From: Maribacter sp. ACAM166 | Lineage (GTDB): Bacteria; Bacteroidota; Bacteroidia; Flavobacteriales; Flavobacteriaceae | Assembly (NCBI RefSeq): GCF_005771495.1 | Contig: NZ_VAUW01000008.1 | Coordinates: forward strand, 1 to 64,000 | Reading direction: 5' to 3' | Length of the DNA: 64,000 nucleotides | Shown: positions 17,709 to 26,752 of the stretch, piece after piece | How positions within the stretch are numbered: the stretch's first letter is position 1 | Layout: each line of letters starts with the position of its first letter | Notes under the pieces: model-generated | Told to the model about the DNA's origin: nothing | Databases searched by the model: none | Seen by the model: only the letters and a program-made list of their open reading frames with translations | Program-made: the position numbers and the translations under genes

Positions 17709-17821
17709 CAAGCCTATGATAAGATAAAGACACACTTGAAAAGACTACACCGCCTTTTGGGTCTTAAAATTCACAAAGTAAATTCGTGAAGAATATTTTT
17801 TTCGTAATGCTAAAGGGCATT

Positions 17822-17871
17822 TAACGATTCAATTAGTATAAAAAAAGGAAGTTCTATCGTTGTCGTTACCG
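17822..17871 (+). pseudogene. Possible relic of the start of a paralogous TonB-plug gene
   Basis: Within the otherwise empty 314-bp gap 17709-18022, this stretch resembles the start region of the preceding gene (about 15147-15200): the block aagttctatcgttgtcgtt here against aagttctatcgttatcatt there, with similar sequence just before it. The ATG is changed to ATA and the frame soon loses resemblance. It is most simply a truncated duplicate. The match is short, so chance is not excluded. The rest of the gap shows nothing. Confidence 0.3.
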
Positions 17872-18022
17872 TGCTCTTTAGTGAAAAAATTGTAACAAAA
17901 CAATCACCAAGCTAAAAGCAAAGACCACTACAATTTTATAGGATAATAAGGTATTCATGGGAAGGTTATATCAAAAGTAGAGGTGCGAAAATATTTTTGG
18001 GACATTGAAATTGGCAAAATAA

Positions 18023-19453
18023 TTAGTGAATAACTACTTCACTATAGTCTGAAGTTATAACCACGGATCGGTTACTATTTTCATTTAAATGAAAGCCCTT
18101 GCTTATAGTTGTAGTGCCATTTTTAGCTTGTTCTAACTTTAGACTAGCAGGTACTTTCAACGTAGAAGAATTTCCTTTAACATATAGCTTCGTTGCTACT
18201 TTTGGTAGCGTTATGTTTAACGCTCCATTCTTAACGCTTACATCGAGTTCTTCAAAATTCGTTCCCATTTCAAGTATATGTACTGCTCCGAAACTGTTTT
18301 TTACTAAAGCATTTTTAAGCAATTTATCTATAGTAACTTCAGAAGATGTTGCTTGCAATTGTAACTGAACTACTTCTGACAAAGAAATTTCTTCTGAATA
18401 CGACGTACTTAATTGACCATAGTTCCACTTCTGAACACTAACGGGTGTATAAGAAGCAGATACATGAGTATCGGCACCATCTATAGTAGACGCCCAAAGG
18501 CTTGAATGCGAAAGGTTCGCATTCAAGTTTTTGGTATTCTCGGCCAGTTTAACTTCACCATGGCGTACATCCATTTTTATACGGGTAGACTTAGGTAGTT
18601 TAATTTTAATTGTCTTTTTAATCTTATAATTCTTTTGTTCTCCATCTGTAGCGTAATAGAAAATATGTGGTGCGTTAATTAAACTATCGCGACGTATAAA
18701 AACCTGTTCCCTAACTGAATCTCTTTCTGCCATACGTTGTTCTCTTTGCTCCGCTCTCTTTTCTAGCCGTTGCTCCATCAATTCAGCGCGTTCTTCCATC
18801 TGTTTTACACGTTCTTCATTCTGTTCCTCCATACGTTTTTCCATTTCATCAGCCTGCTCCTCCATTTTTGAAGCCCATTCTTCTAAACGTTTTTGATGCT
18901 CCTTATCAAAACTTTTTTCGAAATTCTTTTGCCATTTCTTCATGTACTTGTCCCCATCTTTTTGATATGCCTCATAATCAAAGGAAAAGGCCTCAGTTTT
19001 TGGCAACGGCGGCATAGTAGGGAACGGAGCTATTTGAGGCATATTCATTACAAATGATGCAATTTCAGGTATTTCAATACGTAAATCGTTATGGTCAAAA
19101 TCAAAATGTGAATCATGACTTGTAAACAATCTATTGTTCATAGATTTAGATGTTATTGTAATTTCTTTACTGTTACCTAAGATTTCAAACGGGCTATTTT
19201 TAAAGTAATCTTCCGCTTCTTCTTTTGTAGCTCCTTCTAAGGTGATGGTGGCCGTAATGGCCACCTCATCCTTGTCCCACGTTTCAAATTCAATATCAGC
19301 ATAACTGGTATTGATGTCTAATACGGCATTTTCTGCCACGATAAAACGTTCTTGAAATGTTTTGCTTTCCTTCTGGCCAAAAAGCCCTCCGGTCATTAAA
19401 AGTCCTAATGCAATGATGAGCTGCTTAGATACTATTCTCCTTGATCTGTTCAT
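18023..19453 (-). CDS. Exported DUF4097-like protein with a long charged coiled coil
   Basis: 476 residues. A signal peptide (about 1-26, ending in LFGQ) is followed by a DUF4097-type beta-helix-like N-terminal part (NTSYADIEFETW), then a Glu/Arg/Met-rich coiled coil at roughly 175-250 (repeats of the KRMEEQ/QMEERAE type), and a C-terminal set of short beta repeats (VTIDKLLKNA, LDVSVKNGALNITL). It is the third gene of a sigma/anti-sigma operon and overlaps the anti-sigma frame by 29 bp, so its synthesis is probably coupled. Bacteroidota operons with this order are common, but the role of the last protein is unknown. It may be an envelope sensor or structural target. The coiled coil inserted in the middle is the odd feature. 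Confidence 0.85.
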   Translation of the reverse strand: MNRSRRIVSKQLIIALGLLMTGGLFGQKESKTFQERFIVAENAVLDINTSYADIEFETWDKDEVAITATITLEGATKEEAEDYFKNSPFEILGNSKEITITSKSMNNRLFTSHDSHFDFDHNDLRIEIPEIASFVMNMPQIAPFPTMPPLPKTEAFSFDYEAYQKDGDKYMKKWQKNFEKSFDKEHQKRLEEWASKMEEQADEMEKRMEEQNEERVKQMEERAELMEQRLEKRAEQREQRMAERDSVREQVFIRRDSLINAPHIFYYATDGEQKNYKIKKTIKIKLPKSTRIKMDVRHGEVKLAENTKNLNANLSHSSLWASTIDGADTHVSASYTPVSVQKWNYGQLSTSYSEEISLSEVVQLQLQATSSEVTIDKLLKNALVKNSFGAVHILEMGTNFEELDVSVKNGALNITLPKVATKLYVKGNSSTLKVPASLKLEQAKNGTTTISKGFHLNENSNRSVVITSDYSEVVIH

Positions 19454-20009
19454 TTTTTGATAATTTTAATTCGTTTAACTTCTTTTTTAATTTCTGTAAT
19501 AATTGTAATCGTAATTGTAAATTCTCTATAAGAGCCGTTATTGTTTGGTCATTGGGTCCCAACTCTTTTAGCTCTAGGTTTAGGGTTTTATATTCCAGGT
19601 TCAGGTTATTAAGCTGTTCCATAAAACTGTCTATCAAATCTTTTGTATCTGGTGACACCTCTAATTTTGATAATTCTATATTTATATTGGCTACATAATA
19701 ATTCTCTACTTTTTTAAGATCAGGTGAAAGGTCTCCAAAGGTGAATTCCGTTTGTTTCTCATCAACGGAGCCTCTATCTACTACACTAGTCTCAACATCA
19801 TTAGTACCATTCAAATACGTATAACTAAAACCAACACTCAAAATGACTACTATTAAGGCCGCTATTTTAAGCCACACCTTGGGCGATGTTTTATCCACAG
19901 GCATTGAATGCTGTAGCTTCTTTAAAAAGCGCTCTTCATGGCCATTCTTAATGGTATATTGTTTCGCTTCTTTTTGATTCTTAAACATTTCCCTAAGATC
20001 CTGTTCCAT
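19425..20009 (-). CDS. Membrane-anchored anti-sigma factor candidate
   Basis: 194 residues with a charged cytoplasmic N-terminus (about 1-44), a single membrane segment (VWLKIAALIVVILSVGFSYT, about 45-64) and an extracytoplasmic part ending in a Leu/Lys-rich coiled coil (LQLRLQLLQKLKKKL). It has no zinc-binding anti-sigma motif (HxxxCxxC). Assignment rests mainly on topology and position: the frame overlaps the ECF sigma gene by 17 bp upstream and the DUF4097-like gene by 29 bp downstream. Confidence 0.75.
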   Translation of the reverse strand: MEQDLREMFKNQKEAKQYTIKNGHEERFLKKLQHSMPVDKTSPKVWLKIAALIVVILSVGFSYTYLNGTNDVETSVVDRGSVDEKQTEFTFGDLSPDLKKVENYYVANINIELSKLEVSPDTKDLIDSFMEQLNNLNLEYKTLNLELKELGPNDQTITALIENLQLRLQLLQKLKKKLNELKLSKNEQIKENSI

Positions 20010-20538
20010 AATTTCTCCTCTTTAATAGTTCTTTTAACTGTCCTTTACCCCTTAGTAATCGCGTTCTACATGCAGATTCTGATATATTCAAAACCTGGGC
20101 GATTTCTTGATGGTCATATCCTTCGAGCAAATACATGAGCACAACATACTTATACTTACTTTGTAATTCGTTAATGGCACACCTAACGTGTTCGATACTT
20201 ATGGTAGTTGATACATTCCAATTATCATCCGGTTCTACAACCTGCATATATCCTTCATCTAAAGGCACTACCTTTTCCTTTTTCGATTTTAAAAAATCGA
20301 TACTCTTATTAATAACAATCCGTTTAAGCCATGCTCCAAACGTCACATCTCCTTTAAATTGATGAATTTTTTGAAATGCTTTTATAAATGCTTCTTGCAA
20401 AACATCTTCTGCATCATCGCTATTCTTTACAAATCGGATTGCAACGATATACATACCATCACAGTATTTTCTATACAATTGTAGCTGTGCAGATCTATCA
20501 TTTGCTTTACATTTCTCTACGACATTGCTTTGAAACAT
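19993..20538 (-). CDS. ECF-type RNA polymerase sigma factor
   Basis: 181 residues from the ATG at 20538 (MFQSNVVEKCK); a longer frame upstream overlaps the divergent gene and looks untranslated. Region 2 is clear (YCDGMYIVAIRFVKNSDDAEDVLQEAFIKAF in pieces, with the DAEDVLQE core near 55) and region 4 carries the helix-turn-helix LLEGYDHQEIAQVLNIS near 140. It should direct transcription of its own operon, including the anti-sigma and DUF4097-like genes, and probably envelope genes elsewhere. The signal is unknown. Confidence 0.94.
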   Translation of the reverse strand: MFQSNVVEKCKANDRSAQLQLYRKYCDGMYIVAIRFVKNSDDAEDVLQEAFIKAFQKIHQFKGDVTFGAWLKRIVINKSIDFLKSKKEKVVPLDEGYMQVVEPDDNWNVSTTISIEHVRCAINELQSKYKYVVLMYLLEGYDHQEIAQVLNISESACRTRLLRGKGQLKELLKRRNYGTGS

Positions 20539-20595
20539 CGGTTGAATAGATTGGTTTTGGGTTGTTATTATATTAAAGACGATAGAAAAAAAAGG

Positions 20596-21552
20596 ATGTT
20601 GCAAAAATCTTTATTTTTACAGCTTATTTTTAATATTCCCCCTTTGAAACAAGTTACGATTTCGAACAAGTTTATAACCCTTATGGTGCTTGATTATGGC
20701 GCTACGATACAAAAATTGCTCGTTAAAGGTAAAGATGGAAACTACACCAATGTAGTTGTTGGCTATAACCACCCAAGCAGGTATCGCCTAGATGACCATG
20801 TACTTGGTGCTAGTGTAGGTCGTTACGCAGGTCGTATTTCTAAAGGAGGATTTGAGTTGGATAGGGAAAAGTTTTTTCTTTATCAAGAAGATGGAGTTCA
20901 TTTACATGGAGGTAAAGAAGGCTTTCATCAAAAATATTGGACAATTGATGAAGTCAGCAAAGATGATAACCCGTTTATAAAACTGTCTTACAAAAGCAAA
21001 CATTTAGAAGAAGGCTATCCAGGTAATCTTACTGTAAGTGTCACCTATAAATTAATGAATAATGCATTACAGATTATTTATGAAGGGATGACGGACAGAA
21101 GTACCGTTATCAACCTTACTAATCATTCGTATTTCAAACTTGATTCAAACCCCTATATAGACGAATGTGAATTACAATTAAACTGCCCGTATAGGCTTGA
21201 AATGAATGAAAACTTACTTCCAACGGGAGACTTTATACCTGTGAGAAAGTCTGATTATGATTTTCTATTGCCAAAAAAAATCGGAGTAAAACGCTTAAAC
21301 ACGGTTTATATTAAAGATATTGGGAATGAAAAAGTGGCTGAATTACATTCAAAAACATCTGGAATTAACATGAAAGTATATACCAATCAACCCGCGGTTG
21401 TGGTGTACACTCCCCTAGATTTTCCAGGTATTTGTTTTGAAAACCAGAATTACCCCGACGCACCTAATCAACAAGACTTTCCTAAAAGCATCTTAAGGCC
21501 TGGTGATATCTATAACAACATCTCTATATTTAAATTTGATATACAAGCGTAA
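20596..21552 (+). CDS. Aldose 1-epimerase (galactose mutarotase-like)
   Basis: Interconverts alpha and beta anomers of hexoses. Family blocks are visible: LDYGATIQKL, VGRYAGRISKG, LHGGKEGFH, the catalytic-region NLTNHSYFKL, and a C-terminal PGICFENQNYPDAPN containing the general-base Glu. I place the start at the ATG at 20596, but the first 16 residues from there (MLQKSLFLQLIFNIPP) are unlike the family. A TTG at 20644 (LKQVTISN) would match the usual N-terminus better. The cytoplasmic form is likely if the latter start is used. It is divergent from the sigma factor gene. Confidence 0.88.
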   Translation: MLQKSLFLQLIFNIPPLKQVTISNKFITLMVLDYGATIQKLLVKGKDGNYTNVVVGYNHPSRYRLDDHVLGASVGRYAGRISKGGFELDREKFFLYQEDGVHLHGGKEGFHQKYWTIDEVSKDDNPFIKLSYKSKHLEEGYPGNLTVSVTYKLMNNALQIIYEGMTDRSTVINLTNHSYFKLDSNPYIDECELQLNCPYRLEMNENLLPTGDFIPVRKSDYDFLLPKKIGVKRLNTVYIKDIGNEKVAELHSKTSGINMKVYTNQPAVVVYTPLDFPGICFENQNYPDAPNQQDFPKSILRPGDIYNNISIFKFDIQA

Positions 21553-21584
21553 CTACTTATTGCATTCCATAGCCCATTAAGTAC

Positions 21585-21660
21585 ATGAAGTTGTTAAAAA
21601 AATTCTGGTTGGTATTCTTGTACTGGCCACTCTCATTTATTTTGTAGCCATACCTTACTT
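21585..21660 (+). pseudogene. Frameshifted start of the DUF2911 gene (signal-anchor segment)
   Basis: The ATG at 21585 opens MKLLKK and then runs into an A7 run (21596-21602). Adding one A would continue into ILVGILVLATLIYFVAIPYL and straight into the DUF2911 frame, a perfect signal-anchor. As the sequence stands, the frame shifts and stops at a TAG about 40 bases later. The cause is either a real one-base deletion, a sequencing or assembly error in the homopolymer, or a slippage site. Confidence 0.65.
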
Positions 21661-22141
21661 GCATAATGAGACAAAAAAAATTAGTCCGGCAAGAACTGCT
21701 AATTTAGACCTCGATGGTAGTTCATTAGAAGTTGGTTATTCTAGTCCGTCGAAAAAAGGCAGGGTAGTGCCTTTTGGTAAAATATGGCGAACTGGCGTCA
21801 ATGAACCCACAACATTTACCACAACGCAGCAAATTAAAATAATCAATAAAACACTACCAGCCGGAACCTATTCTTTATGGACGATTCCTAATAAAGAAAG
21901 TTGGAAAGTGATTTTTAATACCGAAGTGCCTGATTGGGGCGTTACCCAGGTAGACGGCAAACAAACCACTCATGCAACTAAGAATGATTACGTCACCGTT
22001 GACGTATCCGTTAAAAAATTAGCCGTTCCAATAGAGGAGTTCTCTATTAGTTTTGACAACGAAGAGCTGAATCAAAAATCACAAAATTTTTTAAGTTTAG
22101 CTTACGATACCACTAAAATTATGGTTCCCATTTACAAGTAG
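21659..22141 (+). CDS. DUF2911 domain protein (5' end frameshifted)
   Basis: The open part begins at a TTG (HNETKKISP) and codes for about 160 residues of a DUF2911 domain: GSSLEVGYSSPSKKGR, FGKIWRTGVNEPT, LPAGTYSLWTIP and a C-terminal NFLSLAYDTTKI. DUF2911 proteins of Bacteroidota are normally exported or anchored, and the missing anchor lies just upstream in the +1 frame (see the preceding entry). If the shift is real, the protein would be made, if at all, as a soluble fragment from a weak start. The biochemical role of DUF2911 is unknown. Confidence 0.8.
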   Translation: MHNETKKISPARTANLDLDGSSLEVGYSSPSKKGRVVPFGKIWRTGVNEPTTFTTTQQIKIINKTLPAGTYSLWTIPNKESWKVIFNTEVPDWGVTQVDGKQTTHATKNDYVTVDVSVKKLAVPIEEFSISFDNEELNQKSQNFLSLAYDTTKIMVPIYK

Positions 22142-22180
22142 TACTTTTACGATAGTTCTACACTAAATCAATCCGTTTCA

Positions 22181-23170
22181 ATGAATCTAGCCAACCTCAG
22201 TACAGCCGATATTATCGAGGGTATTTTCTCTAACAATGTTGCTTTTGTCAGCAAGGCTATAACACTTATAGAAAGCACAAAACCGGCACACCGGATCATT
22301 GCCAATGAGATAATAGCGGGTTGTATTTCAAAAAAATCAGATACCATTCGAATAGGCGTTACTGGTGTACCTGGTGCTGGTAAAAGTACGTTTATTGAAC
22401 AGTTTGGAAGTATGCTCACAGAGCTGGGTAAAAAGGTCGCCGTACTGACTGTAGACCCTTCTAGCAGTAGAACAAAAGGAAGCATATTAGGTGACAAAAC
22501 TCGTATGCAAGAATTAGTGAAAGACTCAAATGCCTACATAAGACCTTCTGCCTCTGGCACCTCTCTAGGCGGTGTTACCCGAAAAACCAGAGAAAGTATC
22601 GTAGTCCTTGAAGCTGCCGGATTCGATACTATTATTATTGAAACCATAGGTGTGGGACAAAGTGAAACTGCCGTGCATAGTATGGTAGATTTTTTCTTAC
22701 TGTTAAAAATAGCAGGAGCCGGTGATGAGTTACAAGGAATAAAAAGAGGTATTATTGAAATGGCAGATTCTATTGTAATCAACAAAGCCGATGGAAATAA
22801 TATACAGAATGCGGCACAGGCAAAAATGGAATTCACCAGAGCATTGCATATGTTCCCACCGAAAGAAAATGGCTGGTCTCCTGAAGTTTTGACTTGTTCT
22901 GCATTAGAGAATAAGGGTCTAGAAGCTATTTGGAAGTTAATATCCAACTACTGCGAAACGATGAAAGAAACTGGTTATTTCACTAAAAACCGGCAAAATC
23001 AGAATGAAAAATGGCTCCTACAATATCTGGAACAAGAACTATTATCCAAATTTTATCTGAATCCGAAAACTAAAAAATTATTACCTCTACTTAAAAAAGA
23101 AGTTATTAAAGGCGAAACCTCTCCATTTTCTGCTGCAGAAAAGCTATTAGCCCTACTAACAATAGACTAG
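22181..23170 (+). CDS. meaB: Methylmalonyl-CoA mutase-associated GTPase MeaB
   Basis: G3E-family GTPase that protects and reloads B12-dependent methylmalonyl-CoA mutase. Motifs in order: Walker A GVPGAGKST (about residue 68), the VDPSS switch region, SRTKGSILGDKTRM, the Walker B-like ETIGVGQSE, and the guanine-specificity motif NKAD near 204. The length of 329 residues is normal. The mutase genes are not in this window, so the partner is encoded elsewhere. Confidence 0.95.
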   Translation: MNLANLSTADIIEGIFSNNVAFVSKAITLIESTKPAHRIIANEIIAGCISKKSDTIRIGVTGVPGAGKSTFIEQFGSMLTELGKKVAVLTVDPSSSRTKGSILGDKTRMQELVKDSNAYIRPSASGTSLGGVTRKTRESIVVLEAAGFDTIIIETIGVGQSETAVHSMVDFFLLLKIAGAGDELQGIKRGIIEMADSIVINKADGNNIQNAAQAKMEFTRALHMFPPKENGWSPEVLTCSALENKGLEAIWKLISNYCETMKETGYFTKNRQNQNEKWLLQYLEQELLSKFYLNPKTKKLLPLLKKEVIKGETSPFSAAEKLLALLTID

Positions 23171-23223
23171 GGTGTTTTAAAGGTTACTGGTAGTCATGCC
23201 CTTTTTCTTACGAATAAAAAACA

Positions 23224-23231
23224 TAACTTTG
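23224..23231 (+). promoter_or_regulatory. Bacteroidota -7 box (TAACTTTG)
   Basis: Exact match to the TAnnTTTG -7 consensus, 22 bp before the ATG of the GT2 gene. No perfect TTTG -33 element is seen at the usual distance. Confidence 0.5.
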
Positions 23232-23253
23232 TCGCTATTCAAAAAACAACCTA

Positions 23254-24213
23254 ATGCAACCTGTTACCACTTCCCTACTTTCGGTCGTTGTCCCTTTATA
23301 CAACGAGGAGGATAATGTGACATTATTGACACAGAAAATCCATGAAAGCTTGGTAGGCTACGATTACCAAATTATTTATATAGATGATTTTTCGAGTGAC
23401 GATACTAAAAAAGTGGTTAAAGCTCTTAAAGATGACAAAGTTCATCTTATAGAACTTAAGAAAAATTACGGACAGAGTTTGGCTTTGGCTGCAGGTTTAG
23501 ATTATGCTGATGGTGAGTATATCATTACCATGGATGGGGATTTGCAAAACGACCCTTCTGATATTCCAGAAATGCTTACCTATGCGACTACTGAAGAATA
23601 TGATGTAGTAACGGGAATTCGTCAAAAAAGAAAAGATTCTTTAGTTAAAAAAATTCCTTCTAAAATTGCAAATTTTTTGGTACGCCGTATTACTAAATTA
23701 GATATAAAGGATAACGGTTGTGCCCTTAAAATTTTTACAAAGGATATTGCCAAAGATTTAAATCTATATGGGGAAATGCACAGGTTCATCACCCTTTTAG
23801 CCCACTTAGAAGGCGCACAAATAAAACAAATACCAGTTAAACATCATGCACGTCACGCAGGTGTTTCAAAATACGGTTTAGAGCGTGTATTTAAAGTTGT
23901 TGCAGATATGATGCTACTACTTTTTATTCGTAAATACTTTCAACGTCCCATTCACCTTTTCGGTATTTTAGGTTTTCTCTTAATTCTATTAGGTATCGTT
24001 ATAAATTTCTACCTCTTAATTGTAAAAGTTGGATTTGGGGAAGATATAGGCACAAGGCCATTATTGATGTTCGGAATGATGTTCATTCTTGCAGGTATTC
24101 AATTGTTCACAATAGGTATTGTCATGGAATTATTGATACGCACCTATTACGAATCACAGAAAAAAAGACCGTACCGCATTAAAAAAGTAAGTGTAGGTGG
24201 TCAAGTTAAATAA
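23254..24213 (+). CDS. GT2 polyprenyl-phosphate glycosyltransferase (DPM1/GtrB type)
   Basis: Membrane-attached GT-A enzyme that makes a polyprenyl-phosphate-linked sugar from a nucleotide sugar. It has VVPLYNEEDNV near the start, YIDDFSSDDT, the metal-binding DGDLQNDP near 92-99, and the acceptor-loop HARHAGVSKYG near 205. Two C-terminal membrane segments (about 230-255 and 265-290) match the GtrB/DPM layout. The stop overlaps the next gene by 17 bp. With the flippase-like protein downstream and a GT39 enzyme and PAP2 phosphatase nearby, it probably supplies a lipid-linked sugar for envelope modification. The sugar is unknown. Confidence 0.93.
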   Translation: MQPVTTSLLSVVVPLYNEEDNVTLLTQKIHESLVGYDYQIIYIDDFSSDDTKKVVKALKDDKVHLIELKKNYGQSLALAAGLDYADGEYIITMDGDLQNDPSDIPEMLTYATTEEYDVVTGIRQKRKDSLVKKIPSKIANFLVRRITKLDIKDNGCALKIFTKDIAKDLNLYGEMHRFITLLAHLEGAQIKQIPVKHHARHAGVSKYGLERVFKVVADMMLLLFIRKYFQRPIHLFGILGFLLILLGIVINFYLLIVKVGFGEDIGTRPLLMFGMMFILAGIQLFTIGIVMELLIRTYYESQKKRPYRIKKVSVGGQVK

Positions 24214-25078
24214 GAAACTAACCACCGGATTAAAGGTACTTATCAGTGCTGTTCTCATCTATTTCATTCTAACGAAAATTAATGTTGGTGAGATAAAGGA
24301 CATACTCGTAAATAGTAATCCTCTTTTTCTTCTTGTGGCGGCTATCTTCTTTATACTATCAAAGGTTATAGCGGCTTTACGCCTTAATTTATACTTTCAT
24401 CAACTCAAACTACCACTTACCCGTAAAAGCAACCTTAAATTATATCTTTTAGGAATGTTCTATAACCTTTTCCTACCTGGTGGTATAGGTGGTGATGCCT
24501 ATAAAGGATATATCCTTAAAAAAAAATTTGATGTACCTACTAAAAAAATTGTGAGTGTATTGGTATTGGATCGTCTAGGTGGCCTTCTTTTACTCTTTAT
24601 ATATGCCTGTACTATATTGGCATTTCTTAAGCTAGAAATTCTAGAGGGATACCACTGGCTTTTCTTTTTGGCGATACCCTTATCGATTGCTGTATTTTGG
24701 TTATTGAATCAAAAATTATTTAATTATGTGATTCCCATTTTTTGGAAAACAACACTATTATCCGCATTTGTTCAGCTGGCTCAATTAATCAGTATTTGGT
24801 TTATTTTAATCGCCTTGAATATCGAATTAAACCAAATATCATATCTCATTATTTTCCTTATTTCGTCAATAGTTGCCGTAGTACCATTGACCTTGGGTGG
24901 TATTGGAAGCCGTGAAGTAACTTTTTTCTACGGAGCAAAGCTTTTGGGCTTAGATCAACATATATCTGTTGGGGTGAGTGTACTATTCTTTTTAATTACC
25001 GCCGTCGTTTCATTAGTTGGCGTTTGGTATCATTTCAAGAAAATCAAACTAGAATTGATTGAAACCGCAGCCCTATAG
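24197..25078 (+). CDS. Flippase-like membrane protein (UPF0104/AglD, LPG-synthase TM family)
   Basis: Polytopic protein of 293 residues with about seven to eight membrane segments. It carries the family motifs GGIGGDAYKGY (about residue 94) and GGIGSREV near 235. It starts at a GTG inside the GT2 gene, with 17 bp overlap, so the two are coupled. Members of this family are often encoded beside DPM-type enzymes. A role in lipid-linked sugar handling is inferred from that context, while lysyl-phosphatidylglycerol synthesis is unlikely because the catalytic domain is absent. Confidence 0.9.
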   Translation: MVKLNKKLTTGLKVLISAVLIYFILTKINVGEIKDILVNSNPLFLLVAAIFFILSKVIAALRLNLYFHQLKLPLTRKSNLKLYLLGMFYNLFLPGGIGGDAYKGYILKKKFDVPTKKIVSVLVLDRLGGLLLLFIYACTILAFLKLEILEGYHWLFFLAIPLSIAVFWLLNQKLFNYVIPIFWKTTLLSAFVQLAQLISIWFILIALNIELNQISYLIIFLISSIVAVVPLTLGGIGSREVTFFYGAKLLGLDQHISVGVSVLFFLITAVVSLVGVWYHFKKIKLELIETAAL

Positions 25079-25093
25079 CTATAATACCATTAT

Positions 25094-26752
25094 TTAATAG
25101 ATATGAAGCAAATGCATTTTACGGGTTACCTTTTTACGTGTATTCGGGTTTAAAAACTTCCCTTGTAGACGTGTGATTCGAAATTGGTCTACAGAAATTT
25201 GCGAATCCCAGACCATCCCATTATTCCGCAATAGTTCCATCTCTTCGTCACTGGCATAAACCCAAACATCTTTCTTACTTTTAAGCAAATCAGGGGTTAT
25301 CATCTGAACGGGATGCTGATTATAAAAATCAAGAGACCAACTATAATCAGTACCGACTTTATAAATACGATCTACAGGTATATCTCGCTGCTTAATTATT
25401 TCGGACATCGAAGAGCCACCCTGATACTCCAATAAATTCGGATAAAAGTGTAGGTTCAGAACCGCATTCAATAATAATGAAGAACAGACAGAAATTGTAA
25501 TCAATCTTGCATAACCACCCTCTCTTTTTAAGGCATAAAAAATAATAATTAATGCTGCCACAAGAAGGCATAGATACGCCAAAACACTTTTTATCTCAAA
25601 GACATAAAAACAAATTAATGCAGAAGCAATGAATACTATACAAAGTATAAAGTATTGACAGACCATCAACAATTGAGTAGCACGCTTTTTATCAAATCGA
25701 TATAAATCATAGAGATATGAAGCCGTTAAAACTGCAAACAAAGGAATAGTAATATTTAAATAATGAGGCAACTTGAATTGCGCAAAACTGATAACTGCAA
25801 AAATGAGCGTTATGCCCCCTAGGGTTAATAATTCATATTTAGGATTAAATTCGAACTTCAACTTTACAAAGCTTCTGGCCCTGCACCAAAATGCGGTAAC
25901 CCCAAGAATTGTCCATGGAATAAAAACCCACAAAAACGTATGAAAAAAGAAAAAGAAATCACTACTGTTCTTTCCTATACCTTCACCACTTAAGCGTTCA
26001 AAGCTCTGCTCCCAAAAAATAAAAAAGATTCCGCTTCGATTATTTTTACCACGAATTACTTTCTCTGGATGCAAATCGAATTGAACGTAATAAGCATATA
26101 ACATTGGGCTAATGGTCAAAGCAAAAACCAGCAATGCCAGCAACACCTTCCAACTCATAAAAACCTTCCATTTTCTGGTATATAAAAGATGACATAGAAT
26201 AGGTAGTCCAATTACTAATAATGCAATCTGACCTTTGGTAGAGAATGCTATACCAGCGGCAAAAGCACCTATAACAATTCCACGAACAGAACCTTTCTCA
26301 ATATACTTGGTCAATTGCCAAATCGCTAAAATACTAAAGCCCGTTAGTACAGCGTCTGTTCGTACATCTATAGCTCCCAAAACTATAGTCTGAGCGGTCA
26401 TAAAAATTAAAGCCGATAATTTACCAACGTGCTTATTATACAATAGGCTTCCTAAACCGTAACAGCTATAGGCAGCAAGAAGTGTCGCTAATATACCAGG
26501 AATTCGATATGTCCAATCATGTATACCAAATATTTTATAGGATATAGCTGCCAGCCAATAATGCATATGGGGTTTATCCAGATATTCGTTTGGCCCCTTA
26601 AAAAGGCTAAAAAAATCATTCTCTTGCACCATACGCATGGCCATTACCGAAAACTGTGCAGAATCATTTTCAAACAACGTAACAAACATGCCTGCTACGT
26701 ATACCAAGAAAATCAAAACGATTAAAAACCAATACCTTAGATTAGATATCAT
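25094..26752 (-). CDS. GT39/ArnT-like glycosyltransferase
   Basis: Integral-membrane transferase of 552 residues using a polyprenyl-phosphate sugar donor. The first periplasmic loop contains the acidic NDSAQFSVMAMRM stretch and DKPHMHYW, typical of the ArnT/PMT_2 catalytic loop. About ten to twelve membrane segments follow, then a soluble C-terminal part of about 120 residues. Its start overlaps the PAP2 stop by 4 bp (ATGA), and the operon converges with the DPM-type gene pair 15 bp away. It is the natural user of the lipid-linked sugar made by that pair. Possible acceptors are lipid A or a surface glycan. Confidence 0.92.
   Translation of the reverse strand: MISNLRYWFLIVLIFLVYVAGMFVTLFENDSAQFSVMAMRMVQENDFFSLFKGPNEYLDKPHMHYWLAAISYKIFGIHDWTYRIPGILATLLAAYSCYGLGSLLYNKHVGKLSALIFMTAQTIVLGAIDVRTDAVLTGFSILAIWQLTKYIEKGSVRGIVIGAFAAGIAFSTKGQIALLVIGLPILCHLLYTRKWKVFMSWKVLLALLVFALTISPMLYAYYVQFDLHPEKVIRGKNNRSGIFFIFWEQSFERLSGEGIGKNSSDFFFFFHTFLWVFIPWTILGVTAFWCRARSFVKLKFEFNPKYELLTLGGITLIFAVISFAQFKLPHYLNITIPLFAVLTASYLYDLYRFDKKRATQLLMVCQYFILCIVFIASALICFYVFEIKSVLAYLCLLVAALIIIFYALKREGGYARLITISVCSSLLLNAVLNLHFYPNLLEYQGGSSMSEIIKQRDIPVDRIYKVGTDYSWSLDFYNQHPVQMITPDLLKSKKDVWVYASDEEMELLRNNGMVWDSQISVDQFRITRLQGKFLNPNTRKKVTRKMHLLHIY

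Noticed and set aside
22534-22947. 137-codon frame antisense to meaB
   Set aside because: Shadow of the conserved GTPase motifs on the opposite strand.
24197-25078. Lysyl-phosphatidylglycerol synthase (MprF) activity
   Set aside because: Only the membrane part resembles that family; the cytoplasmic transferase domain is absent and the DPM neighbour points elsewhere.
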